Below are positions 26,292 to 34,626 of a stretch of 51,691 nucleotides of DNA, in pieces. A program made the translations under genes and the position numbers. Within the stretch, counting starts at the first letter, position 1. Each line of letters starts with the position of its first letter. The stretch comes from an uncultured Bacilli bacterium (GTDB taxonomy: Bacteria; Bacillota_I; Bacilli_A; RF39; UBA660): the NCBI GenBank assembly GCA_934120015.1, contig CAKOTD010000006.1:1-51691 (forward strand), in the 5' to 3' direction. Under the pieces are notes generated by a model, which had not been told where the DNA came from, searched no databases, and saw only the letters and a list, made by a program, of their open reading frames with translations.

Positions 26292-26861
26292 CTATTCTCC
26301 TTTAAAATAAATTTCATCAATGATTTTTAAATAATCTAATCTAGGATTAAATTTTTCAGTAATTAGGTATCCTACCTTATTAATATATTCAAAAGGTATA
26401 GTACTTTTTCTATACTCGTTAATATATTTAACTAAATCATAGGCCATAAGCAAAAAAGTCTTATTTATTTTTGAAAATCTAATTATTAAAAATGCAACAC
26501 CACCATGTTTAATTATCTTTTCCAGATGCTCAATTTGATGTTTATGAATATTTCTTAAGGGAAAGTATTTGGTAATAGTTGTTTCTTTTGCTTCAAAATC
26601 AATATATTTTCCTTTGTATATTCCATTATAGTCAGTTGTTGATGGAACTTTAAAATAAGCCTCCTTTATAGTAGCATCTTTTCTTGTTTTATAATCTACT
26701 TTTGCAATGGTAATTGGAGTAGGCTTTTTATGTATGACGGCAATATCATTAATTAAGTAGTATTCATTAGTGGTATTTATATCATCTTCTAAATTCATAC
26801 CTCTGTTTTTGTAATTAATATTTGAAATGTACTTTTTTGACGAACCATTCGGATAATTCAC
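26292..26861 (-). CDS. recU: Holliday junction resolvase RecU
   Basis: It cleaves four-way junctions during recombination and chromosome segregation. From the GTG at 26861 the protein is 189 residues and starts MNYPNGSSKKY, like the Bacillus MIRYPNG start; the GTG nine bases upstream is part of the ribosome site AAGGTG. Conserved blocks are RGMNLEDDINTTNEYY, AVIHKKPTPI, TTDYNGIYKGKYIDFEAKET (metal-binding Asp, Glu and Lys) and HQIEHLEKI. It is first in a recU-ponA operon. Confidence 0.95.
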   Translation of the reverse strand: MNYPNGSSKKYISNINYKNRGMNLEDDINTTNEYYLINDIAVIHKKPTPITIAKVDYKTRKDATIKEAYFKVPSTTDYNGIYKGKYIDFEAKETTITKYFPLRNIHKHQIEHLEKIIKHGGVAFLIIRFSKINKTFLLMAYDLVKYINEYRKSTIPFEYINKVGYLITEKFNPRLDYLKIIDEIYFKGE

Positions 26862-26933
26862 AAATATCACCTTAAAACATTATACTATAATTTTAAAAAA
26901 ATTTCTATAAATATTACAACTATTAGCTAGTTT

Positions 26934-26940
26934 TGTCGAA
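26934..26940 (+). promoter_or_regulatory. exact Spo0A box upstream of a small ORF
   Basis: TGTCGAA within TTTTGTCGAAA (26931-26941). It lies 60 bases before the 32-codon ORF at 26994 and about 75 bases upstream of the divergent recU start. Confidence 0.45.
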
Positions 26941-26993
26941 ATCCCCAAAAAAAGACTTAAATGTGTTATTTTTAATATAGGGAGGCTATGTTT

Positions 26994-27092
26994 ATGACGG
27001 ATAATGATCATATACAAAGTATTTTTGATGAAATGATTAGTGATATAAAATATGTACAAAGAAACTACTTATTAAGAAAAAGATATAAGTAG
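26994..27092 (+). CDS. small 32-residue protein, unrecognised
   Basis: The ORF MTDNDHIQSIFDEMISDIKY... ends RKRYK. It has a strong GGGAGG eight bases before the ATG, a Spo0A box upstream, and a hairpin terminator formed by its own last codons. It looks like an amphipathic acidic helix with a basic tail. Length, ribosome site and terminator support expression. I do not recognise the family. An alternative ATG at 26988 is too close to the ribosome site. Confidence 0.55.
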   Translation: MTDNDHIQSIFDEMISDIKYVQRNYLLRKRYK

Positions 27093-27100
27093 TTTTATTT
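27063..27100 (+). terminator. terminator overlapping the small ORF's 3' end
   Basis: AAACTACTTAT / ATAAGTAGTTT with a T-rich tail (TATTTTA). The stop codon is in the 3' arm. Confidence 0.65.
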
Positions 27101-27171
27101 TACACTTTGTAGACATTGACAAATTAATTATTTTTTGAGAAAATATATTTGGATAAAAAGAGGTGATTTTT

Positions 27172-27495
27172 ATGTGTCAGGAGAGAATACTACTTACAAC
27201 TAAAGATATTTTAGAAAAAGAGTTTAAATTTGATACAAGAGGTTATCGTCCACAAGAAGTTGATAAATTTCTTGATATGATAATTAGAGATTATGAAGAA
27301 TATAATCAGATAATTAAAGAACTTGAATCAGAAAAAAAGGAATTAGTAGAGGATAATATTCGTTTAAAACAAGATATTCGTATTTTAAAAACAAAACTAG
27401 ATGTTGTGAAAGATGGAAATACAACTGAAATAAATAATGCGGATATACTTAGAAGATTATCAAATTTAGAAAAATTAGTTTACGGAAAAGAATAA
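27172..27495 (+). CDS. gpsB: cell-division regulator GpsB (DivIVA family)
   Basis: A 107-residue DivIVA-like coiled-coil adaptor that coordinates PBP1 and the division/elongation machinery. The N-terminal membrane/PBP-binding module has KDILEKEFKFDTRGYRPQEVDKFLDMIIRDYE; a coiled coil (~50-85) and the short C-terminal ILRRLSNLEKLVYG motif follow. AGGTG sits before the ATG at 27172. Its stop codon forms the first bases of the RNase P RNA, as explained there. Confidence 0.93.
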   Translation: MCQERILLTTKDILEKEFKFDTRGYRPQEVDKFLDMIIRDYEEYNQIIKELESEKKELVEDNIRLKQDIRILKTKLDVVKDGNTTEINNADILRRLSNLEKLVYGKE

Positions 27496-27852
27496 TATTT
27501 TGACAAACGCTGCATTTTTGATGATGTAGAGGAAAGTCCATGCTTGCACAATCTGTGATGATTGTAGTGATCGTGCATAGGGAATAAATAACCTATGGTA
27601 GTAAGTAATTACTAACGGAGCTGAATAAATCTAAGTCATATGATATGATTTTAGTAGGCATAAAGTGCCATAGTGACGATGCTGCGTAGAAATATGCAGA
27701 AGTGGAACGCGGTAAACCCCTCGAGCAAGAAACCCAAATTTGGTAGGGGAACTAATCTAAGATAATTAAGAATTGAGGATTAGATGAGGAAACTCATAGA
27801 TAAATGTTTGTCGCCTTAACAGGTTACAGAACATGGCTTATAAAGTATTATT
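27493..27852 (+). ncRNA. rnpB: RNase P RNA, bacterial type B
   Basis: The catalytic RNA for tRNA 5' maturation. Diagnostic blocks are GAGGAAAGTCCATGCT, AGTGCCATAGTGACGA, AAGTGGAACGCGGTAAACC, CGAGCAAGAAACCCAAATTTGG with TAGGGGAAC, and the 3' ACAGAACATGGCTTATA. A helix P1 can form between TAATATTTT (27493-27501) and AAAGTATTA (27842-27850), followed by seven T. The TAA in the 5' strand of P1 is the gpsB stop. Ends are set from P1 and are approximate. The gpsB-rnpB order is as in Bacillus. Confidence 0.96.
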
Positions 27853-27882
27853 TTTTTGTTTGTTATAGAAAGTAGGTGCATG

Positions 27883-28371
27883 GTGAAAGAAATTGGTGAA
27901 AAATTAAAAGAAGCTAGAGAAAATATTGGTATTTCAATTGAAGAAGCTGCTGAAGATTTAAAAACCAGACCATCACAAATAGAAGATATGGAAAATGGAA
28001 ATATGGATGCATTTAAAGATGTATTTTATTTGAAATTTTTCATTAGAGATTATGCAAAATATTTAGGACTTGATTATGAAGATATGGTAGATGAATTTAA
28101 TGAGTATTTGTTTGATTTTACATCAAAAATATCTGTTGATGATATTAAGAATGCTAGAAAGAAAACATTGCATGATGATAAGGAAAAAGAAGAAAAGATA
28201 ATGTCACCATATACAATAGAGAGAAAAGGGAAATTTTTTATTCCTATGTGGATAATATATATAATTGCTTTTGTAATATTATCTGTTATTATTGTATTAT
28301 GTGTTTGTTCAGTTGGTAAATCTAATCCTAATGATAAGAAAACTGATGAACCAACTAATATAATTAACTAG
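27883..28371 (+). CDS. RodZ-like helix-turn-helix membrane protein
   Basis: A 162-residue protein with an N-terminal HTH (~2-70: IGEKLKEARENIGISIEEAAEDLKTRPSQIEDMENGN..FIRDYAKYLGLD), a charged linker and one membrane helix (~118-142), with a very short outer tail. RodZ links MreB to the elongation complex. The outer beta-domain of full-length RodZ is missing. The GTG at 27883 fits the AGGTG spacing; ATG 27880 is possible. It lies before pgsA, as in Bacillus. Confidence 0.82.
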   Translation: MKEIGEKLKEARENIGISIEEAAEDLKTRPSQIEDMENGNMDAFKDVFYLKFFIRDYAKYLGLDYEDMVDEFNEYLFDFTSKISVDDIKNARKKTLHDDKEKEEKIMSPYTIERKGKFFIPMWIIYIIAFVILSVIIVLCVCSVGKSNPNDKKTDEPTNIIN

Positions 28372-28385
28372 AAGGAAGGATTTTT

Positions 28386-28979
28386 ATGAATTTACCAAAT
28401 AAGTTAACAATATTTAGAATTATTTTATCTTTTTTATTAATAACTATTTTGTTAATGCCATTTGATGCCCTTGGTATAGCACTTCCAAAATTGTTTGTCA
28501 ATGAACTTATTGTTATTGACATGAAATATATTATAGCCGGTGTTATATTTATAGTTGCATCAGTAACAGATTTATTAGATGGTTATTTGGCAAGAAAGAT
28601 GAATTGTGTTACTGATTTTGGAAAAATGCTTGATGCAATTGCGGATAAAGTTTTAGTAAATCCTTGTTTAGTTATACTAGCAGCATCGGGATTCATACAT
28701 CCAATAGTACCTGTTATACTAATTATTAGGGATAGTATTGTAAATGCCTTAAAAATGGTATCAGGAAATAAGGGTAAAGTTATTGGGGCTATAAAAACAG
28801 GAAAAGTTAAAACTATTTGCTTGATGGTAGGTATTGCTTTAACATTGTTTTATAATATGCCATTCGAATTACTTAATATTAAAGTTTCAGAATTCCTGCT
28901 TATTGTAGCAACTGTTTTATCAGTTATATCAGCAATTCAGTATTATAATATGACAAAAGATATTTTTACCGAAAATTAG
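28386..28979 (+). CDS. pgsA: CDP-diacylglycerol-glycerol-3-phosphate phosphatidyltransferase
   Basis: It makes phosphatidylglycerophosphate for membrane phosphatidylglycerol, the glycerol-phosphate donor of LTA synthase. The 197-residue membrane protein has the CDP-alcohol signature TDLLDGYLARKMNCVTDFGKMLDAIADK (Asp residues spaced D-x2-D-G-x2-A-R-x8-G-x3-D-x3-D). GAAGGAAGG precedes the ATG. It follows the RodZ-like gene by 14 bases; the cinA gene often found before recA is absent. Confidence 0.95.
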   Translation: MNLPNKLTIFRIILSFLLITILLMPFDALGIALPKLFVNELIVIDMKYIIAGVIFIVASVTDLLDGYLARKMNCVTDFGKMLDAIADKVLVNPCLVILAASGFIHPIVPVILIIRDSIVNALKMVSGNKGKVIGAIKTGKVKTICLMVGIALTLFYNMPFELLNIKVSEFLLIVATVLSVISAIQYYNMTKDIFTEN

Positions 28980-28993
28980 TATTTGGTTAAATG

Positions 28994-29036
28994 AAAAAAC
29001 AGAATTTTCAAATCTAGTTAGAAGATTCTGTTTTTT
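28994..29036 (+). terminator. terminator of the gpsB-pgsA transcript
   Basis: 12-base arms AAAAAACAGAAT (28994-29005) and ATTCTGTTTTTT (29025-29036). Confidence 0.8.
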
Positions 29037-29062
29037 AGTAAAATTATAATGCCAAAATTTTA

Positions 29063-29076
29063 CAAACAAATGTTTG
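29063..29076 (+). promoter_or_regulatory. LexA-like operator before recA
   Basis: CAAAC-AAAT-GTTTG is a perfect dyad that resembles the Gram-positive LexA box CGAAC-N4-GTTCG with one change in each arm. It sits ten bases upstream of the recA -35. No lexA is in the window. Confidence 0.5.
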
Positions 29077-29085
29077 TTTTTGGTA

Positions 29086-29114
29086 TTGACATAAATAAAA
29101 ATATATTATACAAT
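29086..29114 (+). promoter_or_regulatory. sigma-A promoter of recA
   Basis: TTGACA (29086-29091), 17 bases, TACAAT (29109-29114). Confidence 0.85.
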
Positions 29115-29139
29115 GGTAATGTAAGAGGGAGGAATAATG

Positions 29140-30183
29140 ATGGCAAAAACATCAACAGATAATACTTTAAGTCAAGTACTTGCTGATATTGAAAAGCAAT
29201 TTGGTAAGGGTGCTGTCATGAAGTTGGGTGATCATGAACATAGAGAAATTGATGTTATATCAAGTGGTTCATTATCATTAGATATATGTTTGGGTATTGG
29301 TGGATATCCAAAGGGAAGAATTATAGAAATTTTTGGACCAGAATCAAGTGGAAAAACAACATTTGCATTACATGCAATTGCTGAGGCCCAAAAAAAAGGT
29401 GGAAGGGCGGCTTTTATTGATGCAGAGCATTCTCTAGATCCACAATATGCGGCAAAATTAGGTGTAAATATAAATGAATTATTGTTGTCACAACCTGATA
29501 ATGGAGAACAAGCATTAGAAATTTGTGAGGCATTGGTTAGAAGTGGCGCTATTAGTATAATAGTTATAGATTCTGTTGCTGCTCTTGTTCCACAAGCTGA
29601 AATAGAAGGTGAAATGGGTGATTCACATGTTGGTCTTCAAGCAAGATTGATGAGTCAAGCATTAAGAAAACTATCGGGTGTAATTAGTAAAACTAATACA
29701 ATTGCAATCTTTATTAATCAACTTCGTGAGAAAGTTGGTGTAATGTTTGGAAATCCAGAAACTACTACAGGTGGAAGGGCACTAAAATTTTATGCTTCTA
29801 TTAGACTTGATATTAGAAGAGCAGAACAAATAAAATTAGGAACTGATATAGTTGGTAATAAAACAGCAATTAAGGTTGTTAAGAATAAAATGGCTCCACC
29901 ATTTAAAAGTTGCGTAGTTGATATTATGTATGGTGAGGGTGTTTCTTTGGAAGGTGAAATTGTAGATTTAGCAAGTGAAGCTGGTATTATTGAAAAAGGT
30001 GGTGCTTGGTATTCATATAACGGTGAAAAACTAGGTCAAGGTAAGGAAAATGTTAAGGAATTACTAAGAAAAAATACAGCTTTAAGAGAAGAACTTGAAA
30101 AGAAAATTAGAGACTATTATGATGTTAATGGTAAAAAGATAGAAGAAGAAATTATTAATGATGATATAGAAGAGAATAAATAA
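29140..30183 (+). CDS. recA: recombinase RecA
   Basis: The DNA strand-exchange ATPase and SOS co-protease, 347 residues. It has Walker A GPESSGKTT, the IDAEHSLDP block, Walker B IIVIDSVAALVP, loop 1 GDSHVGLQARLMSQALRKL, and loop 2 around FINQLREKVGVMFGNPETTTGG. The C-terminal domain ends with an acidic tail. The start at 29140 places GGGAGG seven bases upstream; the adjacent ATG at 29137 is also possible. It has its own promoter, LexA-like operator and terminator. Confidence 0.98.
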   Translation: MAKTSTDNTLSQVLADIEKQFGKGAVMKLGDHEHREIDVISSGSLSLDICLGIGGYPKGRIIEIFGPESSGKTTFALHAIAEAQKKGGRAAFIDAEHSLDPQYAAKLGVNINELLLSQPDNGEQALEICEALVRSGAISIIVIDSVAALVPQAEIEGEMGDSHVGLQARLMSQALRKLSGVISKTNTIAIFINQLREKVGVMFGNPETTTGGRALKFYASIRLDIRRAEQIKLGTDIVGNKTAIKVVKNKMAPPFKSCVVDIMYGEGVSLEGEIVDLASEAGIIEKGGAWYSYNGEKLGQGKENVKELLRKNTALREELEKKIRDYYDVNGKKIEEEIINDDIEENK

Positions 30184-30187
30184 TATT

Positions 30188-30216
30188 AAATGTAAACGCT
30201 TTATGTTTACATTTTT
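30188..30216 (+). terminator. terminator of recA
   Basis: AAATGTAAAC / GTTTACATTT around a seven-base loop, then a T-run. Confidence 0.85.
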
Positions 30217-30240
30217 CTTTACACTTATTATGTGAGAAAT

Positions 30241-30270
30241 TTGACAAAAATTGTATTAAATTGTTATATT
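30241..30270 (+). promoter_or_regulatory. sigma-A promoter of the 30300-34584 operon
   Basis: TTGACA (30241-30246), 18 bases, TATATT (30265-30270). TAGGAGGGGG follows before the GTG at 30300. Confidence 0.7.
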
Positions 30271-30299
30271 AAATATATAGTAGGAGGGGGATTTCTATA

Positions 30300-30737
30300 G
30301 TGGATATAATTTTTAGAATTGCAAAAGTTGATGATGTAGAAAGTATTATATTACTATGTAATGAGTGTTTTGAGGAAAAAACTAGTCTAGATTATGCCTT
30401 AAAGGTATTTAATGAGACAAAAGATGACAAAAATCAAATATATTTAGTAGGCATTGTTGATGGTAAAATTATTGCTCATACCAAAATTACAATTATTCCA
30501 ACTATTTATGAAAAAATGAATAAATATGCAATACTTAATCATGTATGTGTAAAACCAGAATATCGTAGGCATAATATAGCTACTAAAATGCTTGATGAAT
30601 GTACAAATATATGTAGGGAAAATGGTTGTGTGGCTATGGAATTATGGTCTAATAATTTTAGGGTTCCAGCACATGAATGTTATAAAAAATATGGATTTGT
30701 AGTAAATGATGCTAAGTTTTTTTCAAAAGAAGTATAA
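30300..30737 (+). CDS. GNAT-family N-acetyltransferase
   Basis: A 145-residue acetyl-CoA-dependent acetyltransferase of unknown substrate. The GNAT fold is visible as FRIAKVDDVESIILL at the start, a central ILNHVCVKPEYRRHNIATKMLDEC (acetyl-CoA loop with RxxxIA) and a C-terminal AHECYKKYGF. The start is GTG, with AGGAGG upstream. It is first in a probable four-gene operon with a CorA-shaped protein and an ABC exporter. Confidence 0.85.
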   Translation: MDIIFRIAKVDDVESIILLCNECFEEKTSLDYALKVFNETKDDKNQIYLVGIVDGKIIAHTKITIIPTIYEKMNKYAILNHVCVKPEYRRHNIATKMLDECTNICRENGCVAMELWSNNFRVPAHECYKKYGFVVNDAKFFSKEV

Positions 30738-30752
30738 AGAAGAGGTGTAGAA

Positions 30753-31934
30753 ATGAATATAAGTAATGTTTATATAGGTGGATGGTTTCAAAGAACAATG
30801 TTACAATTGTCAGAAATATATGATTTTTTGAGAAATTGTAAATCAAAACTTGATTTGGATGAGAATAAATTGATGGAATATAGAAAACAACTATCAATAG
30901 GTAAAATTGATTACGGTGTATCTGGTGAAGAATATATTAAATTTACAACTTCATATAGTATAACGGTTACAATATTTGAAGATGGTTTAATTGTTTTAAA
31001 TAATAACAATGTTCATGAAGATACTTTATTTGCTGATATTGATGAAGTTACTGATTATTATGAAAATAAATTATCACCAGCATTTAGTTATTTGTTTTCT
31101 TTAGGTGCACCTGTACCAAAAGAACTTGCAAATATTGAAACAGTTTATCCATATTTTATTGTATGTGATAATGCTTCTAAGGATGAGATATCAGAATTGC
31201 TTTCACGTACAGAAAAACAAAAATATTTTGAATTTCAAAGTGAGAAATATGATGTTGTTAGAGGAGATAAATATTATTTTATAAATAATAAGAAGCAATC
31301 ACTTGATAATATTGAAAGATATATTGAAGAACAAGTTTTTATTCGTGAATTTAAGGGACAATTACATAGATATTTAAATATTCATAGAATAATTTGGGAA
31401 AAAATTGATAAGGTTAAGGAAATAGCAAAAGTTAAGGGTGCTGATATTGTTAAGTTTGCAACTAAGATAGAAGGATATGCCAAAACAATCAATTTAATTG
31501 ATGGAAGAATAAAACAAATGAGTACATACATTTCTACAAGAGAAAAAATTGCTAAAAATGATCCAGAACTTGCTGAATTCTTAGCAATCTCTGGTTATAG
31601 ATATGAAACATTAAGAGATACACTTGATTATATTAAGGCTTTATGGGATATGACTAAAAATTATGTTTCTTCGGCTCAAAAGTTATTTGATGGTGTAAAA
31701 TCGGATGTTACAAGTAAATCGGTTAATAGTTTAACAATTGTTACATCAATGAGTGCTGGTGCTGCAATACTTGGATTATTTCAAGAATCTAAACCAACGT
31801 TTACAATATTTGGAGTCATATATTTCTTTGTTTTAGCATTTATAGGATGGGGTTCTCAAAAACTATTAGGCTTTATTTCTAATAGACAAAAATATGATGT
31901 AACAGATATTGAATATGATAAGGATATAAAATAG
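30753..31934 (+). CDS. unknown protein with CorA-like topology
   Basis: I do not recognise the family. The 393 residues form an N-terminal mixed alpha/beta domain (~1-200, with a beta-rich GEEYIKFTTSYSITVTIFEDGLIVL stretch read in two parts), a long helical region (~200-325) and two membrane helices close to the C-terminus (~333-352 and ~356-375). This is the layout of CorA-type channels, but the GMN loop between the helices is absent (ESKPTF instead). GAGGTG precedes the ATG. The ABC gene starts seven bases after its stop. Confidence 0.7.
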   Translation: MNISNVYIGGWFQRTMLQLSEIYDFLRNCKSKLDLDENKLMEYRKQLSIGKIDYGVSGEEYIKFTTSYSITVTIFEDGLIVLNNNNVHEDTLFADIDEVTDYYENKLSPAFSYLFSLGAPVPKELANIETVYPYFIVCDNASKDEISELLSRTEKQKYFEFQSEKYDVVRGDKYYFINNKKQSLDNIERYIEEQVFIREFKGQLHRYLNIHRIIWEKIDKVKEIAKVKGADIVKFATKIEGYAKTINLIDGRIKQMSTYISTREKIAKNDPELAEFLAISGYRYETLRDTLDYIKALWDMTKNYVSSAQKLFDGVKSDVTSKSVNSLTIVTSMSAGAAILGLFQESKPTFTIFGVIYFFVLAFIGWGSQKLLGFISNRQKYDVTDIEYDKDIK

Positions 31935-31941
31935 ATTTTTT

Positions 31942-33684
31942 ATGAAAAGGTATTTTTATACATTAAGAACATTATTAAAAATTGCTAATGGTAAATTTTC
32001 TGTAGTTATTCAAATGTTTGTTAGTTGTTGTTTATATAATTTAGCCAATTTATTACCACCAATTGCAACATCTGGTATAATTGCTACTATTACAAATAAT
32101 AATTTTAATGGAATTTGGTATTATGTAGTTTTGTATTTAATATTTTATGTAATTTATTTTACAATGTTAAATTGGAACTATAATACATATACCGTTTTAG
32201 CTAATTATTATCATTTAGAGGTACAAAAAAAATTATTTGAACACGTGGCAAATAATGATTCTATTTTTAATAAAATTTCTAAGGGAAAAATTGTTGATAC
32301 AACAAGTGATGATGTTAGATATTTAGTTGATGTAATTGATGCGGCTTCTGAATCGTTAATGCGTTTTTTACAGTTAATTGTAATCTTTGTAATTTTTAGT
32401 TCTTACAATGTGATTGCAGCATTAATGGCTTTGGTAATAGATGTAATATATTTGATACTTATGAATAACAATTCTAAAAAAGTGTCTAAATATTATGAAG
32501 GTACTAGAAAATATGAAGATAAAGTTATTGATACTTTAAATCAGATGTTAGTAAATTTAAAACAAGTAAAATCATTAAATATGATGCCTAATTTGAATAA
32601 AAAATTAGATAAAACAAGAAATAGGTGGATACAAGAATATAAAGGTAAAAGAAATGCTTTAACAAATAGATATTGTGTTATGCCATATATTGTATATATT
32701 GGTAAGATAATATTATATATATTTTTAGCTTATTTAGTTACAAATGGTAAAATGACTATAGATAAATTAGTTTTATTAATAAGTTATTTTGAATTAACTA
32801 TAACTTGTACAGACTCTATGCTTACATATTTATTAAATTTAAGTAATTATGGAATTAGAGTTAAGAGAATAAAGAATATATTAGATTATACATCTGTTAA
32901 TAATATTGATTTTGGGGATATCACAAATGATTATATAAGCGGTGTAGTAGTATTTGATAAAGTAAATTATGAGATAAAAAATAAATTGATATTAAATAAT
33001 GCTTCTTTTAAAATATATCCTAATGAGATCACAGCCATTGTAGGACATAGTGGTTCTGGTAAAACGACGATTGTTAATCTATTATATAGGTTAGATAGAA
33101 TAAAATCAGGAAGTATTTTAATAGATGATGAAAATATTTATAATTATAATAGAAAAGTCTATTCTTCAAATGTTTCTGGGGTTTTTCAAAAACCATTTGT
33201 ATTTGAAATGAGTATAAGGGATAATTTGTCACTAATTGATAGTAGTTATAAAAATCAAATTGAGGCTTGTAAGAGAGTAGGAATACATGATTTTATAATG
33301 TCTTTGCCGAAAGGATATAATACTATTATTAAAAGTGATGAAAGATTATTATCTGATGGTCAAAAACAATTGCTAGCAATTGCCCGTGCTTTGCTTACAA
33401 AAGCTGAAATATTATTATTTGATGAGGTTACGAGTAATATAGATCCTGCTTCAACAACCATAGTTAGTGAAATATTAAAGGATTTAAAACAAGATCATAC
33501 TATAATAATGGTTACGCATAAACCAGAAATGATGGATATTGCTGATAGAGTAATTGTTCTTGATAAAGGAAAAGTCGTAGCTAAAGGAGCTAATGAAGAG
33601 GTATTTAGTAAAAGTGATTTATATAAAGAGTTAAAAAATAGAACTTTTGCTAGTATAAGTAATAATGAAAATGAAATAATATAA
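31942..33684 (+). CDS. ABC exporter (fused permease and ATPase)
   Basis: A 580-residue half-transporter. Five to six membrane helices (~15-300) come before an ATPase domain (~335-570) with Walker A GHSGSGKTT, Q-loop VFQKPFVFEMSIRDNL, signature LSDGQ (Gly to Asp in LSGGQ), Walker B ILLFDEVTS and switch MVTHKP. It would work as a homodimer. The substrate is unknown. It sits between a CorA-shaped protein and an unknown soluble protein, so peptide or envelope export is possible. No good ribosome site is visible; translation is probably coupled to the preceding gene. Confidence 0.9.
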   Translation: MKRYFYTLRTLLKIANGKFSVVIQMFVSCCLYNLANLLPPIATSGIIATITNNNFNGIWYYVVLYLIFYVIYFTMLNWNYNTYTVLANYYHLEVQKKLFEHVANNDSIFNKISKGKIVDTTSDDVRYLVDVIDAASESLMRFLQLIVIFVIFSSYNVIAALMALVIDVIYLILMNNNSKKVSKYYEGTRKYEDKVIDTLNQMLVNLKQVKSLNMMPNLNKKLDKTRNRWIQEYKGKRNALTNRYCVMPYIVYIGKIILYIFLAYLVTNGKMTIDKLVLLISYFELTITCTDSMLTYLLNLSNYGIRVKRIKNILDYTSVNNIDFGDITNDYISGVVVFDKVNYEIKNKLILNNASFKIYPNEITAIVGHSGSGKTTIVNLLYRLDRIKSGSILIDDENIYNYNRKVYSSNVSGVFQKPFVFEMSIRDNLSLIDSSYKNQIEACKRVGIHDFIMSLPKGYNTIIKSDERLLSDGQKQLLAIARALLTKAEILLFDEVTSNIDPASTTIVSEILKDLKQDHTIIMVTHKPEMMDIADRVIVLDKGKVVAKGANEEVFSKSDLYKELKNRTFASISNNENEII

Positions 33685-33699
33685 GAAAGGTTGATTTAA

Positions 33700-34584
33700 A
33701 TGAGTTGGAGTGGAGATTTCAGTATAAAATATAAAGGAGCCCATCCTAAAGAATTTCATAAATTAGCAAAAATGATTATCCCAAATTCTATAATAAGATT
33801 TGACTTTGATAATAGTGAGATAAATAATGATTCAGTAGAATTAGATTGTACAAGAAATTTAAGTTGGTATTCAGCTGATGAAGATATGAAAAAATTACTT
33901 TCATATATGCCCAATGGTGATTCTATTTCATTAGAGGTAAATGGTGAAGGTGATTATGAAAAAATAGATATAAAGAAAGAAAACAATAAAATTGATTTTC
34001 ACAATTCTAATATTGAAAGTACAAGATATGTTAGTGAAAATATTGGAGTTCCGGGAATGCTATATGAAGAATTAAGTGATGAGTATGCAAATGAACCAGA
34101 AAGTGTTGATATAACTTCTTTAGATGGATATATTCAGTTTATAGCAAATACTTTTGCAGGAGATTCAAATCTAATGCCAATAGTTCAAAATTTTATGTAT
34201 ACTGTTTTAGATAAAGATTTAATTAATAAATCAGCTTGGGACGAAGATGAGAGATTGCCACAGGAAATATGTGATAAGTTGGATCAATTAAGAATGCAGT
34301 TTTCTACTATTCAATCTACAAAACAATTTTTAGATGAAAAAAAGAAAGATGAAATTAATTTTGAGTCTGGTCGAAAGCAAAGTCTTGATGATTTGCCGGA
34401 TTGGGTAAAAAAATATCCTAAATCTGTTATTGCTTCACTAGGTGGTGCAGCTTTATTAAAGAAGCTTATTGATACAAAAGGTGAAGAACAAGCAAAGGCT
34501 ATAATTGATTTTCTTGGCAATGGAATAATGGCTGAAGAAGATGATTATAAGAATACACAATCTTTTGGTGGATTTAGAAGATAA
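33700..34584 (+). CDS. uncharacterised 294-residue protein of the ABC operon
   Basis: Not recognised. It has no signal peptide and no clear membrane helix. The first ~110 residues are beta-rich and start MSWSGDFSIKYKG; the middle is acidic (SDEYANEPESVDITSLDGYI); ~215-240 is a highly charged helix; ~245-275 has an alanine/glycine-rich segment (KSVIASLGGAALLKKLI) that might contact membrane or partner. AAAGG precedes the ATG. It is the last gene of the operon and is followed by a terminator. Confidence 0.7.
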   Translation: MSWSGDFSIKYKGAHPKEFHKLAKMIIPNSIIRFDFDNSEINNDSVELDCTRNLSWYSADEDMKKLLSYMPNGDSISLEVNGEGDYEKIDIKKENNKIDFHNSNIESTRYVSENIGVPGMLYEELSDEYANEPESVDITSLDGYIQFIANTFAGDSNLMPIVQNFMYTVLDKDLINKSAWDEDERLPQEICDKLDQLRMQFSTIQSTKQFLDEKKKDEINFESGRKQSLDDLPDWVKKYPKSVIASLGGAALLKKLIDTKGEEQAKAIIDFLGNGIMAEEDDYKNTQSFGGFRR

Positions 34585-34592
34585 AGATTGGT

Positions 34593-34618
34593 AACATCAA
34601 TATGATGTTCTTTCTTTA
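34593..34618 (+). terminator. terminator of the ABC operon
   Basis: AACATCA ATA TGATGTT then CTTTCTTT. Confidence 0.65.
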
Positions 34619-34626
34619 TACACTAG

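Noticed and set aside
30753..31934. CorA magnesium channel
   Set aside because: The two C-terminal helices fit, but the GMN signature is absent, so only topology is claimed.
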